A DNA stretch of 64,000 bases from an uncultured Alphaproteobacteria bacterium (GTDB taxonomy: Bacteria > Pseudomonadota > Alphaproteobacteria > RF32 > CAG-239), in assembly GCA_944390315.1 (NCBI GenBank), contig CALXPO010000022.1:1-64000 (forward strand), in the 5' to 3' direction. The notes beneath the pieces are model-generated. The model searched no databases and was not told the origin of the DNA. It saw nothing but the letters and a program-made list of their open reading frames with translations. This document shows, in pieces, positions 18,305-27,736 of the stretch; position 1 is the first letter of the stretch, and the number at the start of each line of letters is the position of its first letter. The position numbers and the translations under genes are program-made.

Positions 18305-19393
18305 TCATTTGCTGTAAATACGCTTAAAACGAGGATTTTTGCCCAAGCGGGAAAGCACCTCGTAGGCAATTGTTCCGGCATCGCGTCCGATATCGTCAAG
18401 AGTGTAGAATTCGTTGACGATATGTCCCAAATCACCGACCTTGAGGTTGGGCACTTCGGTTACGTCGCAAATAATGTTATCCATAGACAAACGACCGATA
18501 ATTCTGGCTTCGCAAGTTTTGCCGCCGTTTAGGAAAAATACTTTGCCGATGTTGGAGAGCGAACGCGGAACACCGTCGCCGTAACCGATGGAAACGATGG
18601 CGATTTTGCGATTGTCGGCGGCGCGATAAGTTGCGGAGTAGCCGACAAAATCACCTTTTTGCAACTCGGCAATTTCCAAAACCGGAGCCAAAACTTTTAC
18701 CACCGGCAACATCTGATTTTCGCGGTAAGGCGCGGTATTGATACCGTACATGGCCGCACCTAAACGAACAATATCAAATTGATAGTCGGCGCCCAAAAAA
18801 GTTCCGTCCGAAGCAGAAAGCGAGGCGGGCAGGCGAGAGAAAAATCTTTCCTTGAGGCGCAGAAAGTTTTGCAGTTGATGTTCATTCATAAAATGGTCTT
18901 TTTCGTCGGCGCAGGCCAAATGCGAAAGAACCAAAGAGAACAAATCCCTGTCGTCGGGAGACATTTCAAACAAATCTTTTTCTCTGAAACCCAAACGATT
19001 TAAGCCGGTTTCAATCTGAATAGCGGGTTTAATACCGTCAATTTTGTGTTCTTTCCAAAATTTGAGTTGTTCCGGTCCGGCGATAACGGGGATAAGTTTG
19101 GCTTTTTGAAAAGATTGCAAACTGTCTTCACCGATTCCCTGTAAAACGTAAATCTTTGCGTTGGGAGCGACGGCGCGTACTTTTTCGCCTTCAATGCCGT
19201 GTGCCACAAAAAAACAACGGCAGTCGGCTTCATCATACAAAACTTTTGCTACCGTTTCGGCACCCAAACCGTAAGCATCATCTTTGACTACGGCTGCGGC
19301 TTCCGATTTTGGTGCCAAGCCTTTTAACAAAAGATAATTCTTTTTCAAATTGCCGAGATTGATTTCCAAAATCGGTCTTGTCAAAATACTCAT
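18305..19393 (-). CDS. alr: Alanine racemase
   Basis: A 362-residue PLP enzyme that makes D-alanine for peptidoglycan. The PLP-lysine motif is at residues about 36-43 as VVKDDAYGLG; most family members have KADAYG, so one Ala is Asp here. The second catalytic residue is the Tyr in VGYSATY, and SIGYGDGVPR and GRLSMD motifs are in place. Length and domain order are normal. The gene converges with fba and shares its terminator. Confidence 0.93.
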   Translation of the reverse strand: MSILTRPILEINLGNLKKNYLLLKGLAPKSEAAAVVKDDAYGLGAETVAKVLYDEADCRCFFVAHGIEGEKVRAVAPNAKIYVLQGIGEDSLQSFQKAKLIPVIAGPEQLKFWKEHKIDGIKPAIQIETGLNRLGFREKDLFEMSPDDRDLFSLVLSHLACADEKDHFMNEHQLQNFLRLKERFFSRLPASLSASDGTFLGADYQFDIVRLGAAMYGINTAPYRENQMLPVVKVLAPVLEIAELQKGDFVGYSATYRAADNRKIAIVSIGYGDGVPRSLSNIGKVFFLNGGKTCEARIIGRLSMDNIICDVTEVPNLKVGDLGHIVNEFYTLDDIGRDAGTIAYEVLSRLGKNPRFKRIYSK

Positions 19394-19447
19394 ATCTGCT
19401 TATTATCCTTTCCAATAATTTGATTTTTTATAAAAGAGCAAAATTGT

Positions 19448-20188
19448 ATGAATTTTAGCGATATGCACATTCACTTGCAAGATTATAAGATAAACTGTGC
19501 AACGGATATTATCAACGCCGCGGTTAAAATCGGCGTAAACAGGTTTGTCTGCGCCGCCACAAGTGAAAAAGATTGGCAAGCGGTCAAAGATTTTGCTTTA
19601 AATAAAAGGATTATTCCCGCCTTTGGTATCCATCCGTGGTACGTCGGCGATGTTGAACAAGGTTGGGAACAAAGGTTAAAAAACATATTGGAGCAAAATC
19701 CGCAAGCCTTGGTCGGAGAATGTGGATTGGACGGATTAAAACCGGATTTTGAACTGCAAAAAGAAGTGTTTGATGTTCATTGCCGATTGGCAATAGAATT
19801 GCAACGTCCGTTGATTGTGCATGCCGTCAAGGCGGTGGACGCTCTGAATTGCGTTTTGCCTGATATGCCGCCTCGTTTTATGATACATTCTTTTAACGGT
19901 CGGTCGGAGCATTTGCGTCCGATTGTGCAAAACGGCGGATATGTTTCTTTTTCGGCGTCGATTTTGAAAAACCGCGAGGGGCAAAAAATCATTCAAAACA
20001 TACCGGCGGACAGATTGTTGCTTGAAACTGACGGACCTTATCAGGGACCGATAAAGGGAGAAGAACAAACACCGATGTTTTTGCCTGAATTATTGGCGCA
20101 AATTGCAAAATGGAAAAATCAAGAAGAAGAGGAATTGTCGGCTCAAATAGAAGTCAACGCAAAGGAATTTATTTATGGAAAACAGTAG
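19448..20188 (+). CDS. TatD family metal-dependent hydrolase
   Basis: A 246-residue TIM-barrel protein. Metal-binding residues appear in the expected order: DMHIH near the N-terminus, GIHPWY, GECGLDG, LIVHAVKA, MIHSFNG and LLETDGPY. TatD-type enzymes are nucleases or deacylases acting on DNA ends or D-aminoacyl-tRNA-like substrates; the substrate here is undecided. It overlaps the following tcdA gene by 14 bases, so the two are co-translated. Both are housekeeping genes with no obvious shared pathway. Confidence 0.88.
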   Translation: MNFSDMHIHLQDYKINCATDIINAAVKIGVNRFVCAATSEKDWQAVKDFALNKRIIPAFGIHPWYVGDVEQGWEQRLKNILEQNPQALVGECGLDGLKPDFELQKEVFDVHCRLAIELQRPLIVHAVKAVDALNCVLPDMPPRFMIHSFNGRSEHLRPIVQNGGYVSFSASILKNREGQKIIQNIPADRLLLETDGPYQGPIKGEEQTPMFLPELLAQIAKWKNQEEEELSAQIEVNAKEFIYGKQ

Positions 20189-20921
20189 ATTTATGCGCAT
20201 CGAAGCTCTGCTCGGAGAAGAAAATTTCAAGCGTTTGCAAAACAGCTCGGTGATGATTGTCGGCTTGGGCGCCGTCGGCGGCTATGTTTTGGAAGCCTTG
20301 GCTCGCTCGGGCATAGGACATTTGATTCTGGTTGATTTTGATAAGGTTGAAGAAAGCAATATCAACCGCCAGATTTTGGCGCTCGGTTCCACCATCGGGC
20401 AAAAGAAAAGCGAGTTGGCGGCCAAGAGGGTAAAAGACATTAATCCCGACTGCAAGGTTGAAGTCAGGGATATGTTTGTCAATGCCGAAACTTTGCCCGA
20501 GCTTTTGGAACAAAAAGTAGATATGGTGGTCGACGCCATAGATTCGCTTAATCCCAAATGCGGGTTGATGCAGGCGCTGACGGAAAAGCAGATTCCTTTT
20601 ATTTCTTCAATGGGGGCGGCACTCAAAACCGATACGACAAGTATCAAACTTCAAACTTTGGATAAGACCAAAAATTGCCCGTTGGCCAAGTTTATCCGCA
20701 AGCGCTTGAAACATCGCGGGTGTGATTTGCACAAAATTTGGTGCGTATCTTCCGACGAAGTCGTTTCCGTTCCCGAAAGTGCTTTGTTTATGGAGGATAA
20801 ACCATCTGACGGTGGCAGACAACGGCATACCATGGGGTCATTGCCGACGGTAACCTCCATTTTCGGTTTAACCATTGCCAATGAGGTTATTTTGCGGCTG
20901 TCAGGATACAAGAAAGCATAA
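20175..20921 (+). CDS. tcdA: tRNA threonylcarbamoyladenosine dehydratase (ThiF/MoeB-like)
   Basis: A 248-residue member of the E1-like adenylating family. The ATP-binding Rossmann motif GLGAVGGYVLEALARSG is near residue 30, followed by DFDKVEESNINRQ, which carries the metal and adenylate contacts, and by VVDAIDS. TcdA cyclises t6A37 in ANN-decoding tRNAs to its hydantoin form. The protein lacks the zinc CxxC pairs of MoeB, which fits TcdA. It overlaps tatD by 14 bases. Confidence 0.88.
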   Translation: MENSRFMRIEALLGEENFKRLQNSSVMIVGLGAVGGYVLEALARSGIGHLILVDFDKVEESNINRQILALGSTIGQKKSELAAKRVKDINPDCKVEVRDMFVNAETLPELLEQKVDMVVDAIDSLNPKCGLMQALTEKQIPFISSMGAALKTDTTSIKLQTLDKTKNCPLAKFIRKRLKHRGCDLHKIWCVSSDEVVSVPESALFMEDKPSDGGRQRHTMGSLPTVTSIFGLTIANEVILRLSGYKKA

Positions 20922-21003
20922 TAAAACTTGCAATTTAAATCGTTTTTTAATAATGCTCTGCTATTGTTAGACAAAATATAAAAAGTTTAATGAGTGTTAA
21001 GTT

Positions 21004-21852
21004 ATGAAAATGATAAAGCCGATAGTTAATCTCTCTAAAGTCATTGACGCCTACGATGCCGTTGTTTGCGGCTTTAACGGCGTCATCCATAACGGTGTTG
21101 CTTTTATTCCCGATGCCATGGAGACTTTGATAGAGCTCTATAAACGCGGTAAAAAAATTGTTCTCGTCAGCAACAGTGCAATGCGGGTGGAAGAATTATG
21201 TCGTCTGTTTCATCAGGCGGGCTATTCTCCGCGCCTGTTTTCGGCAATGGTCACGGCCGGAGAAGTTTTGCACTATCAGTTGCCGAGTTTCGGCTTGCAA
21301 AAAAATTACTATAATCTCGGTGACCAAAATGCGGAATCTGTTTTTGACGGTTTGCCATATGTCAAAGTTTCGGATTTGAACAAAGCTGATTTTGTTTATA
21401 TCGGCAATTTAGCCGAAGGATGCGGTGTCGATGCTTGTCTGGACAACCTGCATCACGCGGTCAGTTTGGGGTTGCCTTTGGTTTGCGTCGGTAATGATAC
21501 CTCTGTGCTGTGGGGTGATGACGTGGTTTCGGCGGCAGGTTCAATCGCCGAACAATATGCCGTCCTAGGCGGCAAAATCATAACCGTCGGCAAACCTGAT
21601 GCCAAAATAGTGGAATATGCCTTGGGGGCGTTGACAGATATCGAGCGCAAAAAAATATTATTTATCGGGGACAGCATGCCGACGGATATAAAAGCTGCTA
21701 CTTTGGTCGGAATTTCATCATGTTTAGTGACCAAAGGCATCCATATTAATTTCTTGGGAGAGGGGTATATTCCCGATGTTACCAAAACACGCGAACTCGG
21801 TAATATGCTGGAAGCGTATCCCGATTATGTTATTTCAAAGTTGCGTTGGTAG
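21004..21852 (+). CDS. HAD-IIA-like hydrolase fold protein lacking the catalytic aspartate
   Basis: A 282-residue protein of the TIGR01459-type HAD subfamily. In this family motif I normally reads DxWGVLHDG with the first Asp as nucleophile. Here the same place (residues about 21-29) reads GFNGVIHNG, so both motif I aspartates are missing; the codons are unambiguous. Motif II (VLVSNS), the motif III Lys (VGKPDAKI) and motif IV (LFIGDSMPTDIKAA) are intact. It may therefore bind a phosphorylated ligand without hydrolysing it. It stands alone with uup converging from the right. A non-catalytic role is inference. Confidence 0.85.
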   Translation: MKMIKPIVNLSKVIDAYDAVVCGFNGVIHNGVAFIPDAMETLIELYKRGKKIVLVSNSAMRVEELCRLFHQAGYSPRLFSAMVTAGEVLHYQLPSFGLQKNYYNLGDQNAESVFDGLPYVKVSDLNKADFVYIGNLAEGCGVDACLDNLHHAVSLGLPLVCVGNDTSVLWGDDVVSAAGSIAEQYAVLGGKIITVGKPDAKIVEYALGALTDIERKKILFIGDSMPTDIKAATLVGISSCLVTKGIHINFLGEGYIPDVTKTRELGNMLEAYPDYVISKLRW

Positions 21853-21853
21853 C

Positions 21854-23680
21854 TTATTTTTTAGCAGCGGTAAGTTCTTCGGCCAACATCGAAATTTCGA
21901 GCCACTGATTTTCGTCAGTTTCTTTTTTGCTTTCAAGCTCTTCCAATTGTTTGCTCAGCTCCATAAAACGGTCGGGATTGCTCTGATATAAATCGGGGTT
22001 ACTCAAATCTGATTTTACCTGTTCTATGGTCTTTTCGGTTTGAGCGATTTGTTCGGGCAGAACTTGGAGCAAGCGCTGTTGATTATAACTGAGTTTTGTG
22101 CGCGGAGCTTCTTTCTTTTCGGGAGCCTCGACGGTTTTGGCTTTTTGCAAAGTTGTTTTTTTCGTGGTTATCTGTTCTTTCTCGTTTTGTTTTTCGAGCA
22201 AGTCTGAGTAGCTGCCGACAAATTCCTCGACCTTACCGTCACCCTTCATATAGATAATGGAAGTAACGATTTTATCCAAAAAGTCACGATCGTGGCTGAC
22301 AATTAAAATTGTGCCGTCATAATCGCTGAGCATTTCCTGCAACAAGTCAAGCGTATCCATATCCAAATCATTGGTCGGTTCGTCGAGCAGTAAAAAGTTT
22401 GAAGGTTGAGCCAAAACTTTTGCCAACATCAGACGATTTTTTTCACCGCCGGAAAGTGCGGCAACAGGTGATTTTGCCTGTTCGGGCGTAAACAAAAAAT
22501 CTTTCAGATAAGCCACCACATGGCGGTAAGAACCGCGTACCCAAATATGGTCGCCCTTGTCGCAAAGGGTCTGCCACAAAGTTTTGTTGGGAGCAAGCGA
22601 AAATCTGTTTTGGTCGAAATAGGCTTCTTCCAAATTTTTGCCGATACGTACAAAGCCGGAATCCGGTTCGAGTTTTTTGGTAAGCAGTTTGATTAAAGTA
22701 GTTTTGCCGGCGCCGTTCGGACCGACGATACCGATTTTATTGCCGCGGATAATTTTGGTCGAAAAATCGTTAACAATAATTCGATTACCAAAACTTTTCA
22801 TTAAGTGCTTGGCCTCAATGACCAATTTGGAGCGCCAGGCGGTATTTTCAATATCCATATTAACGGAGCCGATTTGTTTAATTTGTTCTTTGCGTTCCTG
22901 ACGCAGTTGAATTAATCGGCGCAAACGTCCCATATTGCGTTTGCGACGGGCGGTAACGCCTTTGTGCAGCCATTCGGTTTCTTCGGCAATTTTTTTGTTA
23001 AGATATTTTTGGGCGATGATTTCTTGCTCAATAACCTGGTCCTGCCATTCTTCAAAGCTGCCGAATCCTTTGTTGTTGCGTCGCAATGTTCCGCGGTCGA
23101 GCCAAAAAGTGGTGCGCGAAACATTGGTCAAAAAGCGGCGGTCGTGGCTGATGACGACAACGGCACCGTTATAATTGCCGACAATTTTTTCAAGTTTTTC
23201 AATGGTCGGCATATCCAAGTGGTTGGTAGGTTCATCCAAAAGTAAAATATCAGGTTCTTCAATTAAGGCTTTGGCCAAGGTGGCTTTGCGTCTTTCGCCT
23301 CCGGAAGCGGTTTCGGGGTTGGCGTCTGCTTCAATACCGAGTTGCTCAATCCACATCTGAACTTTGTAGTCTTCCGTGCCGTCGTGCTTATCCAATCCCG
23401 ATTCCAAGACTTCTCTTAAGGTTTTAAAAGCGGATAAGTCGGCATCTTGGGGCATATAGCCGATTTTGGTGTTGGGTTGAATAAAAATTTCCCCGTCATC
23501 GGGTTCTAAAATGCCGGCAATTATTTTGAGCAAGGTTGACTTGCCCGAACCGTTACGTCCGACCAAAGAAATTTTATCGCCTCGGTTGATATAGAGTTCG
23601 ACATTTTCAAACAGTTGTTTGCTGCCGAAGCGAATTTTAACTCCTTTTAACGTATAGAGCGGCGGTTCAAAAGCTGGCAT
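21854..23680 (-). CDS. uup: ABC-F family ATPase, Uup type
   Basis: A 608-residue soluble protein with two ABC ATPase domains and no membrane segments. Walker A motifs GRNGSGKSTLLK and GPNGAGKTTLIK, signature motifs SGGERRKATLAKA and LSGGEKNRLMLA, and two DEPTNHLD/DEPTNDLD Walker B segments are all present. A charged linker and a C-terminal coiled-coil domain (last 80 residues) identify the Uup branch, which binds DNA branch points and ribosomes and is involved in limiting transposon precise excision in E. coli. It ends two bases from the HAD-like gene on the other strand. Confidence 0.92.
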   Translation of the reverse strand: MPAFEPPLYTLKGVKIRFGSKQLFENVELYINRGDKISLVGRNGSGKSTLLKIIAGILEPDDGEIFIQPNTKIGYMPQDADLSAFKTLREVLESGLDKHDGTEDYKVQMWIEQLGIEADANPETASGGERRKATLAKALIEEPDILLLDEPTNHLDMPTIEKLEKIVGNYNGAVVVISHDRRFLTNVSRTTFWLDRGTLRRNNKGFGSFEEWQDQVIEQEIIAQKYLNKKIAEETEWLHKGVTARRKRNMGRLRRLIQLRQERKEQIKQIGSVNMDIENTAWRSKLVIEAKHLMKSFGNRIIVNDFSTKIIRGNKIGIVGPNGAGKTTLIKLLTKKLEPDSGFVRIGKNLEEAYFDQNRFSLAPNKTLWQTLCDKGDHIWVRGSYRHVVAYLKDFLFTPEQAKSPVAALSGGEKNRLMLAKVLAQPSNFLLLDEPTNDLDMDTLDLLQEMLSDYDGTILIVSHDRDFLDKIVTSIIYMKGDGKVEEFVGSYSDLLEKQNEKEQITTKKTTLQKAKTVEAPEKKEAPRTKLSYNQQRLLQVLPEQIAQTEKTIEQVKSDLSNPDLYQSNPDRFMELSKQLEELESKKETDENQWLEISMLAEELTAAKK

Positions 23681-23771
23681 TTTTTAGTTCCTTTTTTTCT
23701 CAATTTTTAAAATCGGCGACATTATAAGTACAAATATCGGAAAAATAAACAAAAAATTCATAATAATTTTT

Positions 23772-23800
23772 TTGACAAAAAGTACAAAATCTAATATACT
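23772..23800 (+). promoter_or_regulatory. Strong sigma-70 promoter for the HExxH protein gene
   Basis: TTGACA (23772-23777) and TATACT (23795-23800) are separated by exactly 17 bases, close to consensus, and lie 26 bases before the ATG at 23826. An AAAGGAG Shine-Dalgarno follows. Confidence 0.8.
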
Positions 23801-23825
23801 TTAAATAAAATAAAGGAGCAGGGTA

Positions 23826-25265
23826 ATGTCATTACAAGATTTACAAGAACATATACGCAAGGGCAGTACAAAAATAAAAGAACAAGCGGAAAAAGCCCGC
23901 AAGGCAGTGGGAGTTGAAAAAGTTGCTACGGTAGTTGCTTTTGCCAGTACGGTAGTTCCCTCCATGGCTGGTGAAAAGACGCTGCAAAATCAGGAAAACC
24001 CTGCAAACGAAGTTAGAATAGAGCAAGTTCAAACTGCAGTATCCAATCAATCGAACGAGCAAAATAATACGATTGACCTATTTGGTGTGCCTATTACGCA
24101 AGAAAAAGGCACCAACGGCGTATATAACGAGATTAACGGCACGCCCATATCACCTTACGAACTGGATGGTAAAGAACTGAATAAGGAATGGAAACAAGAA
24201 GAAAAAGAACTTTTTGCCAATGCCAGTGAAGATGTCGTAGAAAAGGTTTCACTAGCTGAAATGGCTGATGGAGCCGCTGCATATTATGACTATGAAAATA
24301 AGAATATTACGACTAAATATATAGATATAAGCGATGACGTCATAGAACGTTTGGCTGATAATTATGTTAAGAACAATCCATCTTTGGATGAAAATGTTGC
24401 AAAACAGCAATTTTATTCGGCGATAGGTATGATAAAAGAGCTCAACGATCCGCAATCATTAACAGCCAAATGCCTTCGTGCGCATGAAGAACAACACAGA
24501 GTTAATGACGAATTGGGGATATATGCACCGGGTTTGTCTCCCGAGCAATATGCCGAACTGAATAAATATGATGAAATTTCGGCCAATGTGAGTGAATTGA
24601 ACGGAATCTTAACGGAATATAACAAGTCTCTTAAATCGGGAAAGACAAAAGAAGAAGCCTTAAAAGTATTTGATAGTGACATAGATAAACGTTTTACTTT
24701 TTATAAGGAAGCCTTGGCTAACGGACTTGATGCCGATAGTAAAGAAGGGAAGAAACTAATGGTCGAGGGTACGACCAAAATGTGGCAAGAAAAATATCAA
24801 TCGCATTATTATAACCAAGTTACAAATAAGGGAATAAATGCTGTTGATCGAAGCGATGCGGCGACTACGGCTCTCGGCAATGAAAAGGAATTCAATAAAA
24901 GAATAAGTAAAATGTTTGACAAGATTTGCAGTAATGAGTACTGCAAGCAACAAGGCATAAAATCTCCCGGAAACTTAAGCCAATACATCGGTGATGAAAA
25001 GATAGGCTTGGAAGCAAGTGAAAAAGAAGTCATAGCTGAGGAAGTTGAAAATCAAATAGGCTTGAGTGCCGATGCCCGCGAACAAATAGGGGATTCAATA
25101 AAAGGCAAAACAGATAAAGGTAAAATAAAAAATTTCTTGAAAGTTTTGACAGGTCGTAAATCTCCCGAGCAGGTTACAGCTAAAAAAGATAATAAGGATA
25201 AAACGCAAAATCTGGATATGACGGCTCAAATAGCAAAAGCCAAACAAAATGAACAAAATTATTAA
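23826..25265 (+). CDS. Predicted HExxH zinc-metallopeptidase-like protein of unknown family
   Basis: A 479-residue hydrophilic protein. HEEQH at residues 220-224 matches the zinc-metallopeptidase HExxH core, and a following DEISA (Glu250) is placed like the third ligand in gluzincins (ExxA about 26 residues later). The N-terminus is amphipathic and basic, then a mildly hydrophobic stretch at about 30-48 ends in SMAGE, which could be an atypical signal peptide. The C-terminal third is Lys/Glu-rich. A near-consensus promoter drives it. The Sel1-repeat gene 71 bases downstream may share the transcript; both proteins contain an IDLFG segment near the N-terminus. I do not recognise the family; peptidase activity is inference. 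Confidence 0.7.
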   Translation: MSLQDLQEHIRKGSTKIKEQAEKARKAVGVEKVATVVAFASTVVPSMAGEKTLQNQENPANEVRIEQVQTAVSNQSNEQNNTIDLFGVPITQEKGTNGVYNEINGTPISPYELDGKELNKEWKQEEKELFANASEDVVEKVSLAEMADGAAAYYDYENKNITTKYIDISDDVIERLADNYVKNNPSLDENVAKQQFYSAIGMIKELNDPQSLTAKCLRAHEEQHRVNDELGIYAPGLSPEQYAELNKYDEISANVSELNGILTEYNKSLKSGKTKEEALKVFDSDIDKRFTFYKEALANGLDADSKEGKKLMVEGTTKMWQEKYQSHYYNQVTNKGINAVDRSDAATTALGNEKEFNKRISKMFDKICSNEYCKQQGIKSPGNLSQYIGDEKIGLEASEKEVIAEEVENQIGLSADAREQIGDSIKGKTDKGKIKNFLKVLTGRKSPEQVTAKKDNKDKTQNLDMTAQIAKAKQNEQNY

Positions 25266-25336
25266 AAAGATTTGAATAAGTCAAATTTTCGTATATGATG
25301 CAAAAAAAACTTATTTATCATGACGGGATTAAGACA

Positions 25337-26554
25337 ATGCCGAAAACTCTGTACTTTGCTATTTGTTTTGGATGTATCGCATTTCCTGCCTTTGCGGCGG
25401 ATGATGATATGTCATTAATAGATTTGTTTGGTGAAGAAACCCAAAAAGAAGAAAAAATATCCTCATCTGAAGCAAAATCTTTTGAACCGGAACAAAAAAA
25501 GGAAAAAAGCGAAGAAGTCAAAGTTGACGATGATGGCGTTTTTTCTTTTCTGAATTTTTCATTTTTGAAAAAGAAAGAAAAGGCGGAAGAGTTTACCCGT
25601 AAACCCGAAGAGCCGCAAGAGAGCTTTTTAGATCGTATGACACGTATGGCCGAAGAGGGTAATGTCGATGCATGCCTAACTTTGGGTTATATGTATTTGT
25701 ATGGTGAAAACGGCGTTTCTCGAGATGAGAAAAAGGCTTTTCGTTACTATTCAATGGCCGCAGCTCAAGAAGATAAAATTGCCATTAATAATTTGGGAAG
25801 TTTATATTATAGCGGCATCGGCACAGAAAAAAATGTTTCAAAAGCAGTCGAAATGTTTGATAAAGCCGCTCGACTTGGTAATGGCGAAGCAGCCATTAAT
25901 CTGGCCTTTATTTATTTAACGACTTCAAGCAATGTCTCTAATGCCAGAATTTTTGAGCTATTGCAACAAGCAGCCGAGACAGGCAATATAACAGCCCAAT
26001 ATATGGTGGGTTATTCTTACTATCGCGGTTTTGCCGTTCAAAAAAATTATAAAAAAGCCTTTAACTTAATTAAACAGGCCGCCGTGTCTTTTGATGAGGC
26101 ACAATATGAATTGGCACAACGCTACATTAATGCCGAGGGAACACCGCGTAACTATGGCAATGCCGTCAAATATTTAACTGAGGCTGCACATCAAGGACAT
26201 ATTCAGGCCATGATGGATTTAGGTGATATCTTGGCAACGGGTACTTCATACCAAAAAAATGAGTATCAGGCTTATATTTGGTATAATATAGCTTCAGTTT
26301 ATGGTATTGAAGGTGCGGCTGAAAAACGCGATGCCTTAGAAAAAATCTTAAAAATCGAGGAAGTTTTGCAAGCTCAAGCTGCTGCCGAAACATTTAAGGA
26401 AAAGCCGACAGAAATGACGCAATATATTCGTCAGACATTTGGTCTTAATTTGGCGAGTTATATTGATAACAAAGTTGGTTATAAAAAACCTAAAAAATCA
26501 AAACCGCAAGTCGAAAAGAACGACAAGCCTCAAGAACCCTTAAAATTACTATAA
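25337..26554 (+). CDS. Secreted Sel1-like repeat protein
   Basis: About 405 residues. A signal peptide ends at AFA-ADDD. An acidic, Lys/Glu-rich linker (residues about 25-90) is followed by six or so Sel1/TPR-like repeats, seen as A...G...A..LG.MY patterns such as ACLTLGYMYLYGENG and AINNLGSLYYSGIG. Such repeats are helical protein-binding scaffolds in the periplasm, often linked to envelope assembly or host contact. A basic tail ends the protein. The ATG at 25337 is preferred over 25295 because it starts directly at the signal peptide. It follows the HExxH gene in the same orientation. Confidence 0.85.
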   Translation: MPKTLYFAICFGCIAFPAFAADDDMSLIDLFGEETQKEEKISSSEAKSFEPEQKKEKSEEVKVDDDGVFSFLNFSFLKKKEKAEEFTRKPEEPQESFLDRMTRMAEEGNVDACLTLGYMYLYGENGVSRDEKKAFRYYSMAAAQEDKIAINNLGSLYYSGIGTEKNVSKAVEMFDKAARLGNGEAAINLAFIYLTTSSNVSNARIFELLQQAAETGNITAQYMVGYSYYRGFAVQKNYKKAFNLIKQAAVSFDEAQYELAQRYINAEGTPRNYGNAVKYLTEAAHQGHIQAMMDLGDILATGTSYQKNEYQAYIWYNIASVYGIEGAAEKRDALEKILKIEEVLQAQAAAETFKEKPTEMTQYIRQTFGLNLASYIDNKVGYKKPKKSKPQVEKNDKPQEPLKLL

Positions 26555-26954
26555 CACAATAATTACTTGTATAAGCTGATAGCGGTATACAAGTCTAGCG
26601 ATAATTGCGTGATTTTGAAGCTTAAGTGAACAAAATTTGATATGCTAATATCGTTTTGTCGGCTCGAAGGTTTATGACTTGTGATACAAGAAAAGCAAGT
26701 TTGAGACGTCAAGCGGTTGATAATATCGTTCCGTCTTGATAAAAGAGGCGGAGGTTCTTTGCCTCTCACTATATCGGTACGTTTTGAAAAAATCAGAATT
26801 TTACATAGGAATATAAGGCATAAGGTCAATTCTATATCTTTATCCTAAAATTTATTTTATTTGAAAGGCTTGCAAAAAATAAAGTAAAATTTCTATTGTA
26901 AAAATAGATTTAATGCCCATATCAAGGTATTATTAATCATTAATCAATTATTTT
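26555..26954. other. 400-base non-coding stretch with short inverted repeats
   Basis: No supportable gene; a weak 88-residue frame on the minus strand (26563-26829) has no recognisable content. ACTTGTATA/TATACAAGT (26565-26594) may be a terminator or regulatory hairpin for the Sel1 gene, though a T-run is missing. AGAGGC/GCCTCT (26745-26767) is a second hairpin. The last 100 bases are A/T-rich and probably hold the promoter of the next gene. Confidence 0.5.
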
Positions 26955-27671
26955 ATGAAGACTCTAGCAAAAAAACTCGAAAATCAAGTTGTTGTACGTC
27001 TATTTGCCTTTATGGGCATAGGTGCAATGCTTTCGGCAGCCGTAGCCTATTTGTTAACACTTGTACAGGAATACAGAGAATTCCTTTATATTTTGGATGC
27101 AGACAACAAAATGGTATTGAGTACCAGCGGATGGATACTTTTATTATTACCGTTGCTTCTGTATTTAGCCATTCCAAAAGAACGAAGCAAAATGAGCTTT
27201 GCTTCTTTGTTGATTATTTTTTTATTGTTCTGCGGGCTCTTGGGTGCAGCACTAAGCAGTGTTTCCATAGTGTTTATTAAAGCTGACATTGCAAGAGGAT
27301 TATTGGTTTCGGCCGGTGCTTTTTTTGGTATGTCTTTAACCGGAGCAATCTCACGCAAGGATATGATATCGTGGCATTGTATTTTGTTAACCTTTGCATG
27401 GGGAACAATATTAACATTGGCGGGATATTGGTTATTCCCGTTAAGTTTAACCGATTTAGCGGTAGGTTTGATTTCGGTTATGGTGTATTGTTCCATCATG
27501 GCTTATTCCGGTGAGGATATACATAATATTATTGCATCATCTGAGCAACAGCTCAAAAGCAAGTTAGCCATAAGAGGAGCCTTGGTTGTTTATTTGAATT
27601 TTGTCGGTTTGGTTGTAAAGACACTTCGCTTTTGGCAAAACAAAGGAGAGGATAAAGAGAAAAAACAATAG
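26955..27671 (+). CDS. Bax inhibitor-1/YccA family membrane protein
   Basis: A 238-residue inner-membrane protein with seven hydrophobic segments. The family pattern is seen in GAFFGMSLTGAISRKDM (matching the usual FGxMSLxGxxTKxDL) and in the last segment VVYLNFVGLVVKTLRFW (usual LYLDFINLFxxLLR). Members are pH-sensitive calcium leak channels or modulators of membrane-protein quality control (YccA inhibits FtsH). The canonical Asp in the YLDF segment is Asn here. There is no clear Shine-Dalgarno before the ATG. A shared terminator with thrS follows. Confidence 0.8.
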   Translation: MKTLAKKLENQVVVRLFAFMGIGAMLSAAVAYLLTLVQEYREFLYILDADNKMVLSTSGWILLLLPLLLYLAIPKERSKMSFASLLIIFLLFCGLLGAALSSVSIVFIKADIARGLLVSAGAFFGMSLTGAISRKDMISWHCILLTFAWGTILTLAGYWLFPLSLTDLAVGLISVMVYCSIMAYSGEDIHNIIASSEQQLKSKLAIRGALVVYLNFVGLVVKTLRFWQNKGEDKEKKQ

Positions 27672-27689
27672 ACAAAGTTCGTAAAAGAA

Positions 27690-27720
27690 AAACCTCAGTT
27701 TTGATAACTGAGGTTTTTCT
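27690..27720. terminator. Bidirectional terminator between the Bax-inhibitor-like gene and thrS
   Basis: AAAACCTCAGTT pairs with AACTGAGGTTTT around a short loop, with A-run and T-run on either side. Confidence 0.9.
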
Positions 27721-27736
27721 TTTAACTTAAAACAGA

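Noticed and set aside
26563-26829. 88-residue open frame on the minus strand
   Set aside because: No Shine-Dalgarno, no family, and it overlaps hairpins in a 400-base intergenic region.
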